From Candidatus Shapirobacteria bacterium (GTDB taxonomy: Bacteria; Patescibacteriota; Microgenomatia; UBA12405; JAHJSD01), in assembly GCA_027021145.1 (NCBI GenBank), contig JALUUX010000072.1:1-8559 (forward strand): a stretch of 8,559 nucleotides of DNA. The letters are read 5' to 3'. The notes under the pieces were generated by a model. That model had not been told where the DNA came from and did not search any database. It was given only the letters and a program-made list of their open reading frames with translations. The position numbers and the translations under genes are program-made. Positions 1 to 5,364 of this stretch are shown piece after piece. Position 1 is the stretch's first letter. Each line of letters begins with the position of its first letter.

Positions 1-2
1 CT

Positions 3-755
3 TATGAAGAATCAATCCGCGTTCCCCTGATAATTCGCCCTCCCCAATCACCTCTTTTTAAAACACCTTTTGTTAATTTTAATACGGTCGTTAATCTTGA
101 TTTAGCACCCACCATTCTCGATTTTGCCCAACTCAATTGGCAAGATCCTCGCTATCAGATCGACGGTCGCTCCCTTCTTCCTCTTATGAGAAGCCAAGAA
201 CCACTTTCTTCCTCTTGGCGGCGTTGGTTTCTGGTTGCCTCTCGCTATGCCCGCGGCATGGATCTAAAAAGGAACTGGCTTTTCGCCCTTGGGGTTCCTG
301 ATTTTCTAGCGTTAAGGACTGGAAAAGAGGCCCCGCCAGTGGTTGGTCCTGAGCTTCTTTGGGTCAACTACGGCCAGTATCCTCAAATCAATTCTCAAGG
401 AGAAATGGCTATTATTAATCAACCCTTTTATGAATTTTATGATCTAAAAACTGACCCCTATCAATTAACTAATCTTGTTAACGGAAAAACAGACCAAGTT
501 AAGAATAAATTCTCTCAATATCGATCTAAAAAGGGTTATCTCGAGCTCGCTCTAACTAATCTCAGCCACTGTCAAGGAGAAAGCTGCCGTCTTTATGATC
601 GACAAGTCTCAATCGGCGATCTTAATCAAGATAAGCGTCTTACCCGTCAAGATAGATATTTATTCCTCCAGCAAGCCTGGCGAAAAAATCATCCTCCCAC
701 CGACATCAATCTCGATGGTACTAGCAACAGTCTTGATTTTAATTATCTCTATTAG
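3..755 (+). CDS. Sulfatase C-terminal part with dockerin-like tail (5' partial)
   Basis: This reading frame is open from the left edge, so the true start and the catalytic Cys/Ser nucleophile lie outside the window; the first in-window Met (base 186) is internal, because clear family sequence precedes it. The 250 visible residues begin with the sulfatase signature YEESIRVPLIIRPP, then VNLDLAPTILDFA (about residues 35-47) and DGRSLLPL (about 54-61), all typical of the second half of alkaline-phosphatase-fold sulfatases (arylsulfatase/choline-sulfatase type). Around residue 145 comes FYDLKTDPYQLTNL, matching the usual C-terminal 'E-LYDL-x-x-DP-x-E-x-x-N-L' motif. The last 45 residues hold two Asp/Asn-rich loops resembling dockerin repeats. 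Known for the family: hydrolysis of sulfate esters, usually by exported proteins. Inferred: a secreted or surface enzyme acting on sulfated glycans. The substrate cannot be read from this part, and a related phosphoesterase of the same fold remains possible. Arginine codons are mostly CGN. Confidence 0.85.
   Translation, partial: YEESIRVPLIIRPPQSPLFKTPFVNFNTVVNLDLAPTILDFAQLNWQDPRYQIDGRSLLPLMRSQEPLSSSWRRWFLVASRYARGMDLKRNWLFALGVPDFLALRTGKEAPPVVGPELLWVNYGQYPQINSQGEMAIINQPFYEFYDLKTDPYQLTNLVNGKTDQVKNKFSQYRSKKGYLELALTNLSHCQGESCRLYDRQVSIGDLNQDKRLTRQDRYLFLQQAWRKNHPPTDINLDGTSNSLDFNYLY
618..737 (+). other. Dockerin-like pair of Ca-binding loops at the C-terminus of the sulfatase
   Basis: Two segments, 618-653 (DLNQDKRLTRQD) and 702-737 (DINLDGTSNSLD), each place Asp, Asn, Asp and a final Asp at loop positions 1, 3, 5 and 12, the calcium-coordination spacing of type I dockerin repeats. 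They are separated by a 16-residue helix-like linker, and the second ends six residues before the stop. In well-studied anaerobes such a pair docks onto cohesin modules; here no cohesin is visible, so the partner is unknown. The second repeat lacks the full helix that normally follows its loop. Confidence 0.65.
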
Positions 756-799
756 CCCCAAAAAACATTTCCTGTCCAGAGCTTAGAACATATTACCCG

Positions 800-808
800 T
801 GATATAAT
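800..808 (+). promoter_or_regulatory. Extended -10 promoter (TGATATAAT), probably leaderless start
   Basis: TGATATAAT is a perfect extended -10 (TGN-TATAAT). No good -35 is present at 16-18 bases upstream, which is tolerated with extended -10 elements. The expected transcription start at about 814-816 is only a few bases before the ATG at 819, leaving no room for a Shine-Dalgarno site. Confidence 0.6.
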
Positions 809-818
809 ATAGGCCACC

Positions 819-1328
819 ATGGAAGAAAATTTTCTAATTATCAGCCCACCTGTTGTCACGAATGCCGACAAAGCAAGAGCAGCAGAAAGAGTATTTTCCC
901 GCTTCCTAGAAGGCCTAATGAGAGAGATAGTAACAACAAAAGAAACAAACGGTAGCGCATATGATGAATCCTGTCCGGATATAGTTGGTATTATAGCTAG
1001 TGCAAGAGAAATAATAACCGAAGAATTGCTCCATGCTCTAGCGGACAAAGGAAAGCGAGGTATGATTGGGATCATTATATCTTGGGAAAAGGAAGGGGGT
1101 GAGGAAGCTGAAGAGCCACCCCCACCAACAGTGTCTCTCGATGGTTTTTACTTCATGGATGGATTGCGCCCACCAGAAGAAGTGGCGGTAATAGCTTCAG
1201 CAGGTCATATAGGTAGCCCTCATGACAAAGAAGTGGTAAGAGACTGCCTGAAAAGACTTTGTAAAAAAAATCCCAATGCAGTCAGACAGGTTTTGAAGAA
1301 TCCAAAGGTCAGGCGAATCTTGGCCTAA
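819..1328 (+). CDS. Hypothetical protein, 169 aa, orphan island gene A
   Basis: I do not recognise this protein. It is soluble-looking, with no signal peptide or membrane helix. Residues 13-40 and 56-77 are charged, helix-like stretches; residues 82-89 are a short hydrophobic strand (MIGIIISW). A Glu-rich turn then leads into four prolines (100-103), followed by a mixed strand region around 105-131. The C-terminal 35 residues are basic and helical (KEVVRDCLKRLCKKNPNAVR), which could suit nucleic-acid contact, but this is only composition. The ATG at 819 sits about 10 bases after a perfect extended -10, so the mRNA would be leaderless or nearly so; no Shine-Dalgarno is present. Arginine is AGA/AGG in 8 of 12 cases and ATA isoleucine is frequent, unlike the sulfatase upstream. 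The next gene on the same strand has its own promoter, so the two are probably separate transcripts. Confidence 0.7.
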   Translation: MEENFLIISPPVVTNADKARAAERVFSRFLEGLMREIVTTKETNGSAYDESCPDIVGIIASAREIITEELLHALADKGKRGMIGIIISWEKEGGEEAEEPPPPTVSLDGFYFMDGLRPPEEVAVIASAGHIGSPHDKEVVRDCLKRLCKKNPNAVRQVLKNPKVRRILA

Positions 1329-1339
1329 ACCCACCCCCC

Positions 1340-1368
1340 TTGCGTTTTTCCATAGTTTTTATTATAAT
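1340..1368 (+). promoter_or_regulatory. Sigma70-type promoter upstream of island gene B
   Basis: TTGCGT (1340-1345), a 17-base spacer and a consensus TATAAT (1363-1368). The predicted start near 1375 gives an AT-rich leader of about 60 bases before the ATG at 1435. That leader contains a three-codon mini-ORF (ATG GAC TGA, 1421-1429) just ahead of the gene. Confidence 0.6.
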
Positions 1369-1434
1369 CGATAATCAATCGTCTCTATCTTTAAATTAAA
1401 GTAGAAACAAAATAAAAATAATGGACTGACAAAA

Positions 1435-1965
1435 ATGACAACAGCAGAAAAACTGGATCTTGCCCAGATTATCACTGATGAGGAAGAGGGGCCAACTACC
1501 GAGACAGGCTCCCCGTGCGTACAAAACATCTTCATTGCAGGCCATCTATTTCCTGTGCTTACACCTGAATTCATCAAAAAATATATCTTTCATGATCCAT
1601 TAACAGAAGATGAAGGTGGCGCGGGCGTCCCCATTCATCAAAGACCCCCAGAGAAGGCATTGAATGAACTCTTAAAAGAAACAATAAGAAAAGCATGGAA
1701 TTTTGGAGAACAACCCCTTTCTCCCCTCCAGTTGACAATCAGAATAAGAGACGACGGAACTGAAGACATAGGAGAAAGAGCTAAAAAACTGGTTGGTGTA
1801 ATACAGGAAACATGTGAAGGGCTCGCCCTTTCCCGGAAAAGACCAAACCAGAGAACAATAGGCGATATAACTGTTTCTCCTGGAAATTTCACCATTCGCA
1901 CACCTCCGGTAGGAAGGCCAAAAGAATATGCCTTGATTAAAGTAAAATTAGCTGGAAGCAGTTAG
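1435..1965 (+). CDS. Hypothetical protein, 176 aa, orphan island gene B
   Basis: The family is not recognised. The protein looks soluble, with no signal peptide or membrane segment. The N-terminus is acidic (residues 12-24, DEEEGPTTE), followed by a small hydrophobic segment (31-42, NIFIAGHLFPVL). Residues 72-90 form an amphipathic helix (EKALNELLKETIRKAW), and 98-106 and 145-173 are beta-like (LQLTIRIRD; DITVSPGNFTIR and ALIKVKLAG), so an alpha/beta fold is likely. Two cysteines (28, 127) are too far apart to form an obvious motif. A consensus promoter lies 67 bases upstream of the ATG; only a weak GGA precedes the start. Arginine is AGA/AGG in 8 of 10 codons. It ends 70 bases from the convergent gene C. 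Confidence 0.7.
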   Translation: MTTAEKLDLAQIITDEEEGPTTETGSPCVQNIFIAGHLFPVLTPEFIKKYIFHDPLTEDEGGAGVPIHQRPPEKALNELLKETIRKAWNFGEQPLSPLQLTIRIRDDGTEDIGERAKKLVGVIQETCEGLALSRKRPNQRTIGDITVSPGNFTIRTPPVGRPKEYALIKVKLAGSS

Positions 1966-2035
1966 AAGGTCACAGCTACTATAACTAAGGGTAGTAGTAT
2001 AAAACACAAAAATTCAACCAACTCTTTAATTTATA

Positions 2036-2578
2036 CTATTCCTCGACCCAACTTGTACTTATCTCTCCCCCTGTGATTTCGCTTATCACCAAACTAAAAG
2101 CACCCACTTCTTCGTCATTAGGCCCCACTATTTTTAACCTTGTCCCTGGTGGCATAATAAAACCTGATGGCCCATTTCTCTCCAGATCAAGCAACTTCGC
2201 GAGAGCAGCAAAAGCACTCCCAGTTCTCATCTCCCCTCCCCGGAAACTTATTGTTAACTCCCCCCCGACAAGCGCTCCCATTCCTGCGGCTGCCCTTAAA
2301 GCATCTCTAAGTCCCGTAATATCCACCAGTTTGCTTCCAATAACTTCTCCGAGATTAGCTAAATTATTGGCAATAACAGTTCCTAACAACACTAGGCCCT
2401 TATCATCTCTTGGCAAGTTTTCCACTTCAACCGTCACCCTCATATTTCCCATTGCTTCCAAAACCCACTCTGTCGCTCCTGCTAATACCCTAGCCGTCTG
2501 AAAACTAAGATAATTACTTGCCTCTCCCCAATCAGCTCCAGTTCTCGTTATTGTCATTTCCTCTTCTTTTAATGCCAT
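2036..2578 (-). CDS. Hypothetical protein, 180 aa, orphan island gene C
   Basis: This is not a family I know. The minus-strand reading is chosen over the antisense frame because it has normal alternation of helix- and strand-like segments, a good promoter and GAGG five bases before the ATG. Residues 20-45 form a helix with a Trp (SNYLSFQTARVLAGATEWVLEA, shown here in outline), 47-54 a strand (RVTVEVEN), and 61-100 a long Ala/Leu/Gly helical region. A second strand (107-113, ELTISFR), a helix (121-132) and two final strands (147-151 and 160-166) follow. There is no export signal or true membrane helix, although 61-105 is fairly hydrophobic. The last residues STSWVEE are acidic. Arginine is AGA/AGG in 9 of 10 codons. 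The gene converges with gene B and is transcribed away from the coding remnant at 2621-2857. Confidence 0.7.
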   Translation of the reverse strand: MALKEEEMTITRTGADWGEASNYLSFQTARVLAGATEWVLEAMGNMRVTVEVENLPRDDKGLVLLGTVIANNLANLGEVIGSKLVDITGLRDALRAAAGMGALVGGELTISFRGGEMRTGSAFAALAKLLDLERNGPSGFIMPPGTRLKIVGPNDEEVGAFSLVISEITGGEISTSWVEE

Positions 2579-2583
2579 TGTTT

Positions 2584-2587
2584 CCTC
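2584..2587 (-). promoter_or_regulatory. Ribosome-binding site of island gene C
   Basis: GAGG on the minus strand, five bases before the ATG at 2578-2576. It supports this start over the internal Met at codon 8. It is one of only a few recognisable Shine-Dalgarno sites in the window. Confidence 0.5.
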
Positions 2588-2618
2588 GAATAGAACCGAT
2601 ATTATTTACTATGCAGGT

Positions 2619-2648
2619 AGTATACCAGAACAACAACCCCCTTTGCAA
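2619..2648 (-). promoter_or_regulatory. Promoter of island gene C
   Basis: On the minus strand: TTGCAA (2648-2643), an 18-base spacer and TATACT (2624-2619), preceded by TGG so that the -10 is also of the extended type. The expected start near 2612 gives a leader of about 34 bases. Confidence 0.6.
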
Positions 2649-2857
2649 GGATTAATTACAAAACATTTGCTCCTCTCTGCCAACGGCCAGGATATTCCGA
2701 GTGGAATGTTCAACCACGGGATTGGGTTTGCTGGACTCCAGGCTATATTTCTCATTACCATTATTATGAAAATGAAGAGTGGAGGACGGTAAAAGTGGAG
2801 TATAAGCTGGTATCTGATGGGAGGTTGGTTGTAACCCCTCTTCCCTACCCTTTTTAA
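2621..2857 (+). pseudogene. Start-less coding remnant (C-terminal fragment)
   Basis: The plus-strand frame beginning just after the stop at 2618-2620 stays open to a TAA at 2855-2857 and reads like a real protein end: WNVQPRDWVCWTPGYISHY, then HYYENEEWRTVKVEYKLV and DGRLVVTPLPYPF. Trp, Tyr and charged residues alternate as in a beta-rich domain. The frame has no ATG, and no GTG or TTG before the last third; its 5' part is occupied by the promoter of gene C. A second open frame (through 2622-2702, reading PPLQGLITKHLLLSANGQDI) lies just upstream and could be the former N-terminal side, with a frameshift near 2695-2702. I read this as the tail of a lost gene. A chance open frame of 79 codons is possible, and I cannot name the family. 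Confidence 0.4.
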
Positions 2858-2881
2858 CCTTCAAAGAGATAAAACAGATTC

Positions 2882-2903
2882 AAAAAAGTTAGATTAAACT
2901 AAC
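2882..2903 (-). terminator. Possible intrinsic terminator after island gene D
   Basis: Reading the minus strand immediately after the TAA of gene D: GTTAG, a six-base loop, CTAAC, then six Ts. The stem has only five AT-rich pairs, so it would be weak, but its position two bases past the stop codon and the T-run fit a terminator. Confidence 0.4.
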
Positions 2904-2905
2904 AA

Positions 2906-3370
2906 TTAACTTTCAGCATCTGGTCCGGGCAGAACTAGTCTTTTTCCACCTACTTCTTCCAGATATCTTGGCAGCGAGAATACTTCTATTAAAGTTGCTG
3001 GTCTTCCTGGATGACGATAGCCAGGAGATTGAGGAAAAATTGCTCCTTCCTGCGACAAACTTCCAGGAAGAGAGGAGGGATCTAAATTAAGAGATAGTTC
3101 CGCTCCCAGGCCTACTCCTCCTTCGTTGTCAGGAGGAGTCAAAACATAGCCTTTTTCAATCACACCTTTCCTGGGCGAATAAGGGCCCAAAAGAACTGGT
3201 AGCACCCTTCCTTTACTTCCTTTACTTCCATCAGCGATCTCATCGGGCCCCCTCCTATCAGGCAAAAGGACTGTAACCACCACTAAACCTTCTTCTCTCC
3301 TCAAGAGAGCTTGTCGCCATTGATCTGGCAGAAACAAACCAATCTTTAGCTGCTCTTTATCTCGACTCAC
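2906..3370 (-). CDS. Hypothetical protein, 154 aa, orphan island gene D
   Basis: Not recognised. The protein is rich in Gly, Pro and Leu, with no membrane helix or signal peptide. The first 50 residues look like a small alpha/beta unit (KIGLFLPDQWRQALL then EGLVVVTVLLPDRR). The middle is low in complexity and contains GSKGSKG, encoded by a 9-base tandem duplication; the rest is turn-rich (SPGYRHPGRPATLIEVFSLP). I start it at GTG 3370 because GGAG lies nine bases upstream; an in-frame TTG at 3385 would add five residues but has no ribosome site. Arginine is AGA/AGG in 9 of 12 codons. It is divergent from gene E, with both promoters in the 192 bases between them, and a weak hairpin with a T-run follows its stop. 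The turn-rich composition makes coding status slightly less sure than for genes A-C. Confidence 0.6.
   Translation of the reverse strand: MSRDKEQLKIGLFLPDQWRQALLRREEGLVVVTVLLPDRRGPDEIADGSKGSKGRVLPVLLGPYSPRKGVIEKGYVLTPPDNEGGVGLGAELSLNLDPSSLPGSLSQEGAIFPQSPGYRHPGRPATLIEVFSLPRYLEEVGGKRLVLPGPDAES
3212..3229. repeat. 9-base tandem duplication inside island gene D
   Basis: The unit TTTACTTCC occurs twice in direct succession (3212-3220, 3221-3229), preceded by a partial copy. Being a multiple of three, it keeps the frame of gene D and encodes GSKGSKG, which points to slippage. Confidence 0.7.
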
Positions 3371-3416
3371 GACTAAACACTCCAACTAACTAAAATTAAA
3401 TCAACTCTATTAACCT

Positions 3417-3445
3417 ATTTTAGCACAACAATCAAACTTTGGCAG
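3417..3445 (-). promoter_or_regulatory. Promoter of island gene D
   Basis: On the minus strand: CTGCCA (3445-3440), a 17-base spacer and TAAAAT (3422-3417) preceded by TGC, making an extended -10. The expected start near 3410 leaves a leader of about 40 bases to the GTG. Confidence 0.45.
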
Positions 3446-3459
3446 AGCGCTGCAGCTCT
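3444..3459. repeat. Inverted repeat between divergent genes D and E
   Basis: AGAGC-N6-GCTCT is a perfect short inverted repeat around GCTGCA. It touches the -35 of gene D and lies about 20 bases upstream of the -35 of gene E. It has no T-run, so it is more like a protein-binding site than a terminator. Chance occurrence is possible. Confidence 0.3.
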
Positions 3460-3479
3460 CAAGCTTCCAGGCAAGACAC

Positions 3480-3508
3480 TTCCCAAAAGCCTAAATTCTT
3501 GGTACAAT
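3480..3508 (+). promoter_or_regulatory. Promoter of island gene E
   Basis: TTCCCA (3480-3485), a 17-base spacer and TACAAT (3503-3508). The expected start near 3515 gives an AT-rich leader of roughly 48 bases that ends in a strong Shine-Dalgarno. Confidence 0.55.
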
Positions 3509-3547
3509 ATGGCAAGAACAAATTAATTAACTAATTATTTAGAAGCT

Positions 3548-3555
3548 AAAGGAGG
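3548..3555 (+). promoter_or_regulatory. Strong ribosome-binding site (AAAGGAGG) of island gene E
   Basis: AAAGGAGG followed by seven bases and ATG at 3563. It is the only near-consensus Shine-Dalgarno in the window and is the main reason to accept this 72-codon ORF as a real gene. Confidence 0.75.
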
Positions 3556-3562
3556 AAAAACA

Positions 3563-3781
3563 ATGAAAAGAATGCCAAGAAGAGCAAGGAATTTCACAGA
3601 TTTTGGAATAGCACCACCATGCAATCTAGACCCGGAGACTTGTGGTAAAGCAGTGGGAGTGGGGGGTACCAATCTTTGCACAAGTAAAAGGGCAGGAGAA
3701 ATAACAATCAAATTCGCCGCTTCCAATGAAGGTGAGACTCATACCCTGAAAAAATGCCCCAACACGCCAGAAGGAGATTGA
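3563..3781 (+). CDS. Small four-cysteine protein, 72 aa, orphan island gene E
   Basis: Function unknown. The N-terminus is strongly basic (MKRMPRRARNF) but no hydrophobic core follows, so it is not a classical signal peptide. Cysteines fall at 20, 27, 39 and 65 (APPC, ETC, NLC, KKC) with His60 near the last; this could fold around disulfides or a metal. Residues 46-53 are strand-like (EITIKFAA). Evidence for expression is good: a plausible promoter and a near-perfect Shine-Dalgarno seven bases from the ATG. All five arginine codons are AGA/AGG, as in the rest of the island. It ends 36 bases from the convergent 514-residue Cys-His protein gene. A modified-peptide precursor, a small metal-binding protein or a toxin-like product are all possible; I see no leader/core cleavage motif such as Gly-Gly at a sensible place (GG at 34-35 is followed by TNLC), so I assign none of them. 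Confidence 0.65.
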   Translation: MKRMPRRARNFTDFGIAPPCNLDPETCGKAVGVGGTNLCTSKRAGEITIKFAASNEGETHTLKKCPNTPEGD

Positions 3782-3817
3782 GCAAAAAAAACAAAAAAAT
3801 AAAGAGAAACCAAGAGG

Positions 3818-5362
3818 CTAACAGAAACAAAGATCCTCGAGGAAACGGTAAAAAGAGGAGCAATAATAGTCCTCCTTTTCTAGTTTTTTCAATATTTGAT
3901 TGAGCTCCGGTTCAACCATACTAAGATAATTTCCAAATCTAATCGCTGTTTCTCTAGTTTGAGGGGGCCAAGTTTCAATTTTATTGCTATAAAAAAGAAA
4001 GGCCTGATAAAGCCAATTAAGTAAATTTTCTGGGCTAGGTAAAAAATCAACAGCTAATTCTCTTAGGGCTAACCATTTTTCTACTCCTCCTACTACTGAG
4101 GCAACAAACCTCCCTTGATCCACATAAGTTAACAACACTCCTAATAATGCGCCAGTAATAGCGGGAGCAAAAGGATAGAAAGAATAGTGGCTTCCTTCAA
4201 CTTTTATCGCCAGAGCCTCTCCTTGGTGAGCTAATCCCTCCTGAATTCGGACCCGAGAAAGGGGCGATAGGGACAATGCCTCCCTCCCAGGCCGACTAGA
4301 AGGCTCTAAAACAAGAAATTGGCCATCAGCCAACGAAGCCAAAATTAAGGCATGGGCAGTCCGACTGCCATAATAACAATCAACACCAAGACGATCAGCC
4401 ACCGAGCTCAAAAGCCAGGTGCGACCCAAACAATTCAATCTCCCATCGGCAACAACCAATTGGGGACAAGACTCTTTTAGTCTGCTAAAAGAGCTGGTTA
4501 GCCAACCAGGATAAATTCTCATCTGAGCAATTGTCTTTAACAGTGTCTCCCGCTGAAATTGGGCATAAGCGTGAGCAATTTCTCTTCGTGCCCCCTCCGT
4601 CCTTGCCGTCGCCAATCTCTGATCAAATTCTCGCCTTTGAGCCAACAAGTCTTGTTCTCTAATTAATTGTCTAAAAGTAGTAAAAGATCTTTCTTCTAGG
4701 CCCAAGAACGACAAATAAGGAGGAAGCTCAGCGATCAAGGTTCTCTGTTGACTTAATGGTAATCGAAGAAAAGATTTGGGTTTTTTAGAATAACCGGGAA
4801 GCAAAACAGTGGTTAATGATCTCAGGGCATAGCCGCCAATTCCCTGCAAACAGCGCCACTTATCATAGTAACTATCAGCAGCCAAAAAATTCCTTACCCA
4901 GCGAGGAAGACCCAAATGATAATAAGCTTTCTCAACTCCCATGATCACTAAAACAGTTAATAAGCTTCTTTCTGGCGAAAAAGAAGGTTTCTTTAAAATC
5001 GTCGCCGCCAATTCTTTAACTCGACCCGATGAATAATGTTGCTGAGTCCATCTTCCTAACCAATTCAACAGGCGCTCAAATTCGGTTAAGCTTATTCTTC
5101 CAGGAATATCTATTGGTCCATCCCCCTCCTCAAAACGACTATTGGGCCAAAGAAGAAACCTATTTCCTCCTCTTTCTACTTCGAGACGAAAAGGGGTCAT
5201 AGTGGACCAAAAATCAATCTTTAATCTTTTAGGGCAAATAAGACTCCTTAAAAATCTCCCTTCCCCTTCCTCCTCTATTAACGGCCAGGGCCAACTTAGG
5301 GAAGAAAGTAATTGGAGAGATGAGTCCGGCCCTCTTGGTTGATCTGACTCCAGTTTGACCAT
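3818..5362 (-). CDS. Large hypothetical protein with transglutaminase-like Cys-His-Glu core
   Basis: A 514-residue protein without signal peptide. Residues 299-356 contain the most informative stretch: NCLGRTWLLSSVADRLGV with Cys311 at the head of a helix, then SRTAHALILASLADG with His337, then FLVLEPS with Glu353. Cys at a helix N-terminus, His about 26 residues later on a strand and an acidic residue about 16 further on is the arrangement of the transglutaminase-like/SirB1 branch of papain-fold proteins, where Asp is usual instead of Glu. Residues 236-282 are charged and helical, possibly a coiled coil; 398-425 hold one hydrophobic segment (AITGALLGVLLTYV) that could be a membrane helix. 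The C-terminus has a cysteine cluster (C501, C512, C514). The ATG is two bases after the tatD stop with no Shine-Dalgarno, implying translation coupled to tatD. Whether it is peptidase, transferase or inactive cannot be told from sequence alone. Confidence 0.7.
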   Translation of the reverse strand: MVKLESDQPRGPDSSLQLLSSLSWPWPLIEEEGEGRFLRSLICPKRLKIDFWSTMTPFRLEVERGGNRFLLWPNSRFEEGDGPIDIPGRISLTEFERLLNWLGRWTQQHYSSGRVKELAATILKKPSFSPERSLLTVLVIMGVEKAYYHLGLPRWVRNFLAADSYYDKWRCLQGIGGYALRSLTTVLLPGYSKKPKSFLRLPLSQQRTLIAELPPYLSFLGLEERSFTTFRQLIREQDLLAQRREFDQRLATARTEGARREIAHAYAQFQRETLLKTIAQMRIYPGWLTSSFSRLKESCPQLVVADGRLNCLGRTWLLSSVADRLGVDCYYGSRTAHALILASLADGQFLVLEPSSRPGREALSLSPLSRVRIQEGLAHQGEALAIKVEGSHYSFYPFAPAITGALLGVLLTYVDQGRFVASVVGGVEKWLALRELAVDFLPSPENLLNWLYQAFLFYSNKIETWPPQTRETAIRFGNYLSMVEPELNQILKKLEKEDYYCSSFYRFLEDLCFC

Positions 5363-5364
5363 TT

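Noticed and set aside
1974..1996. Hairpin CTACTA...TAGTAG between convergent genes B and C as a terminator
   Set aside because: Six AT-rich pairs with a ten-base loop and no T-run on either strand; too weak to call.
2073..2501. Plus-strand open frame of 142 codons opposite island gene C
   Set aside because: It is antisense to gene C, Ser/Pro/Leu-rich in the way typical of shadows, and lacks a ribosome site; the minus-strand gene has a promoter and GAGG.
2652..2864. Minus-strand 70-codon open frame in the gap
   Set aside because: It needs a TTG start without Shine-Dalgarno and reads less like protein than the opposite-strand remnant, whose tail is more convincing.
3782..3817. A-rich stretch between genes E and the Cys-His protein as a terminator
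   Set aside because: It has A-runs but no stem on either strand; it could only help as a T-run without a hairpin.
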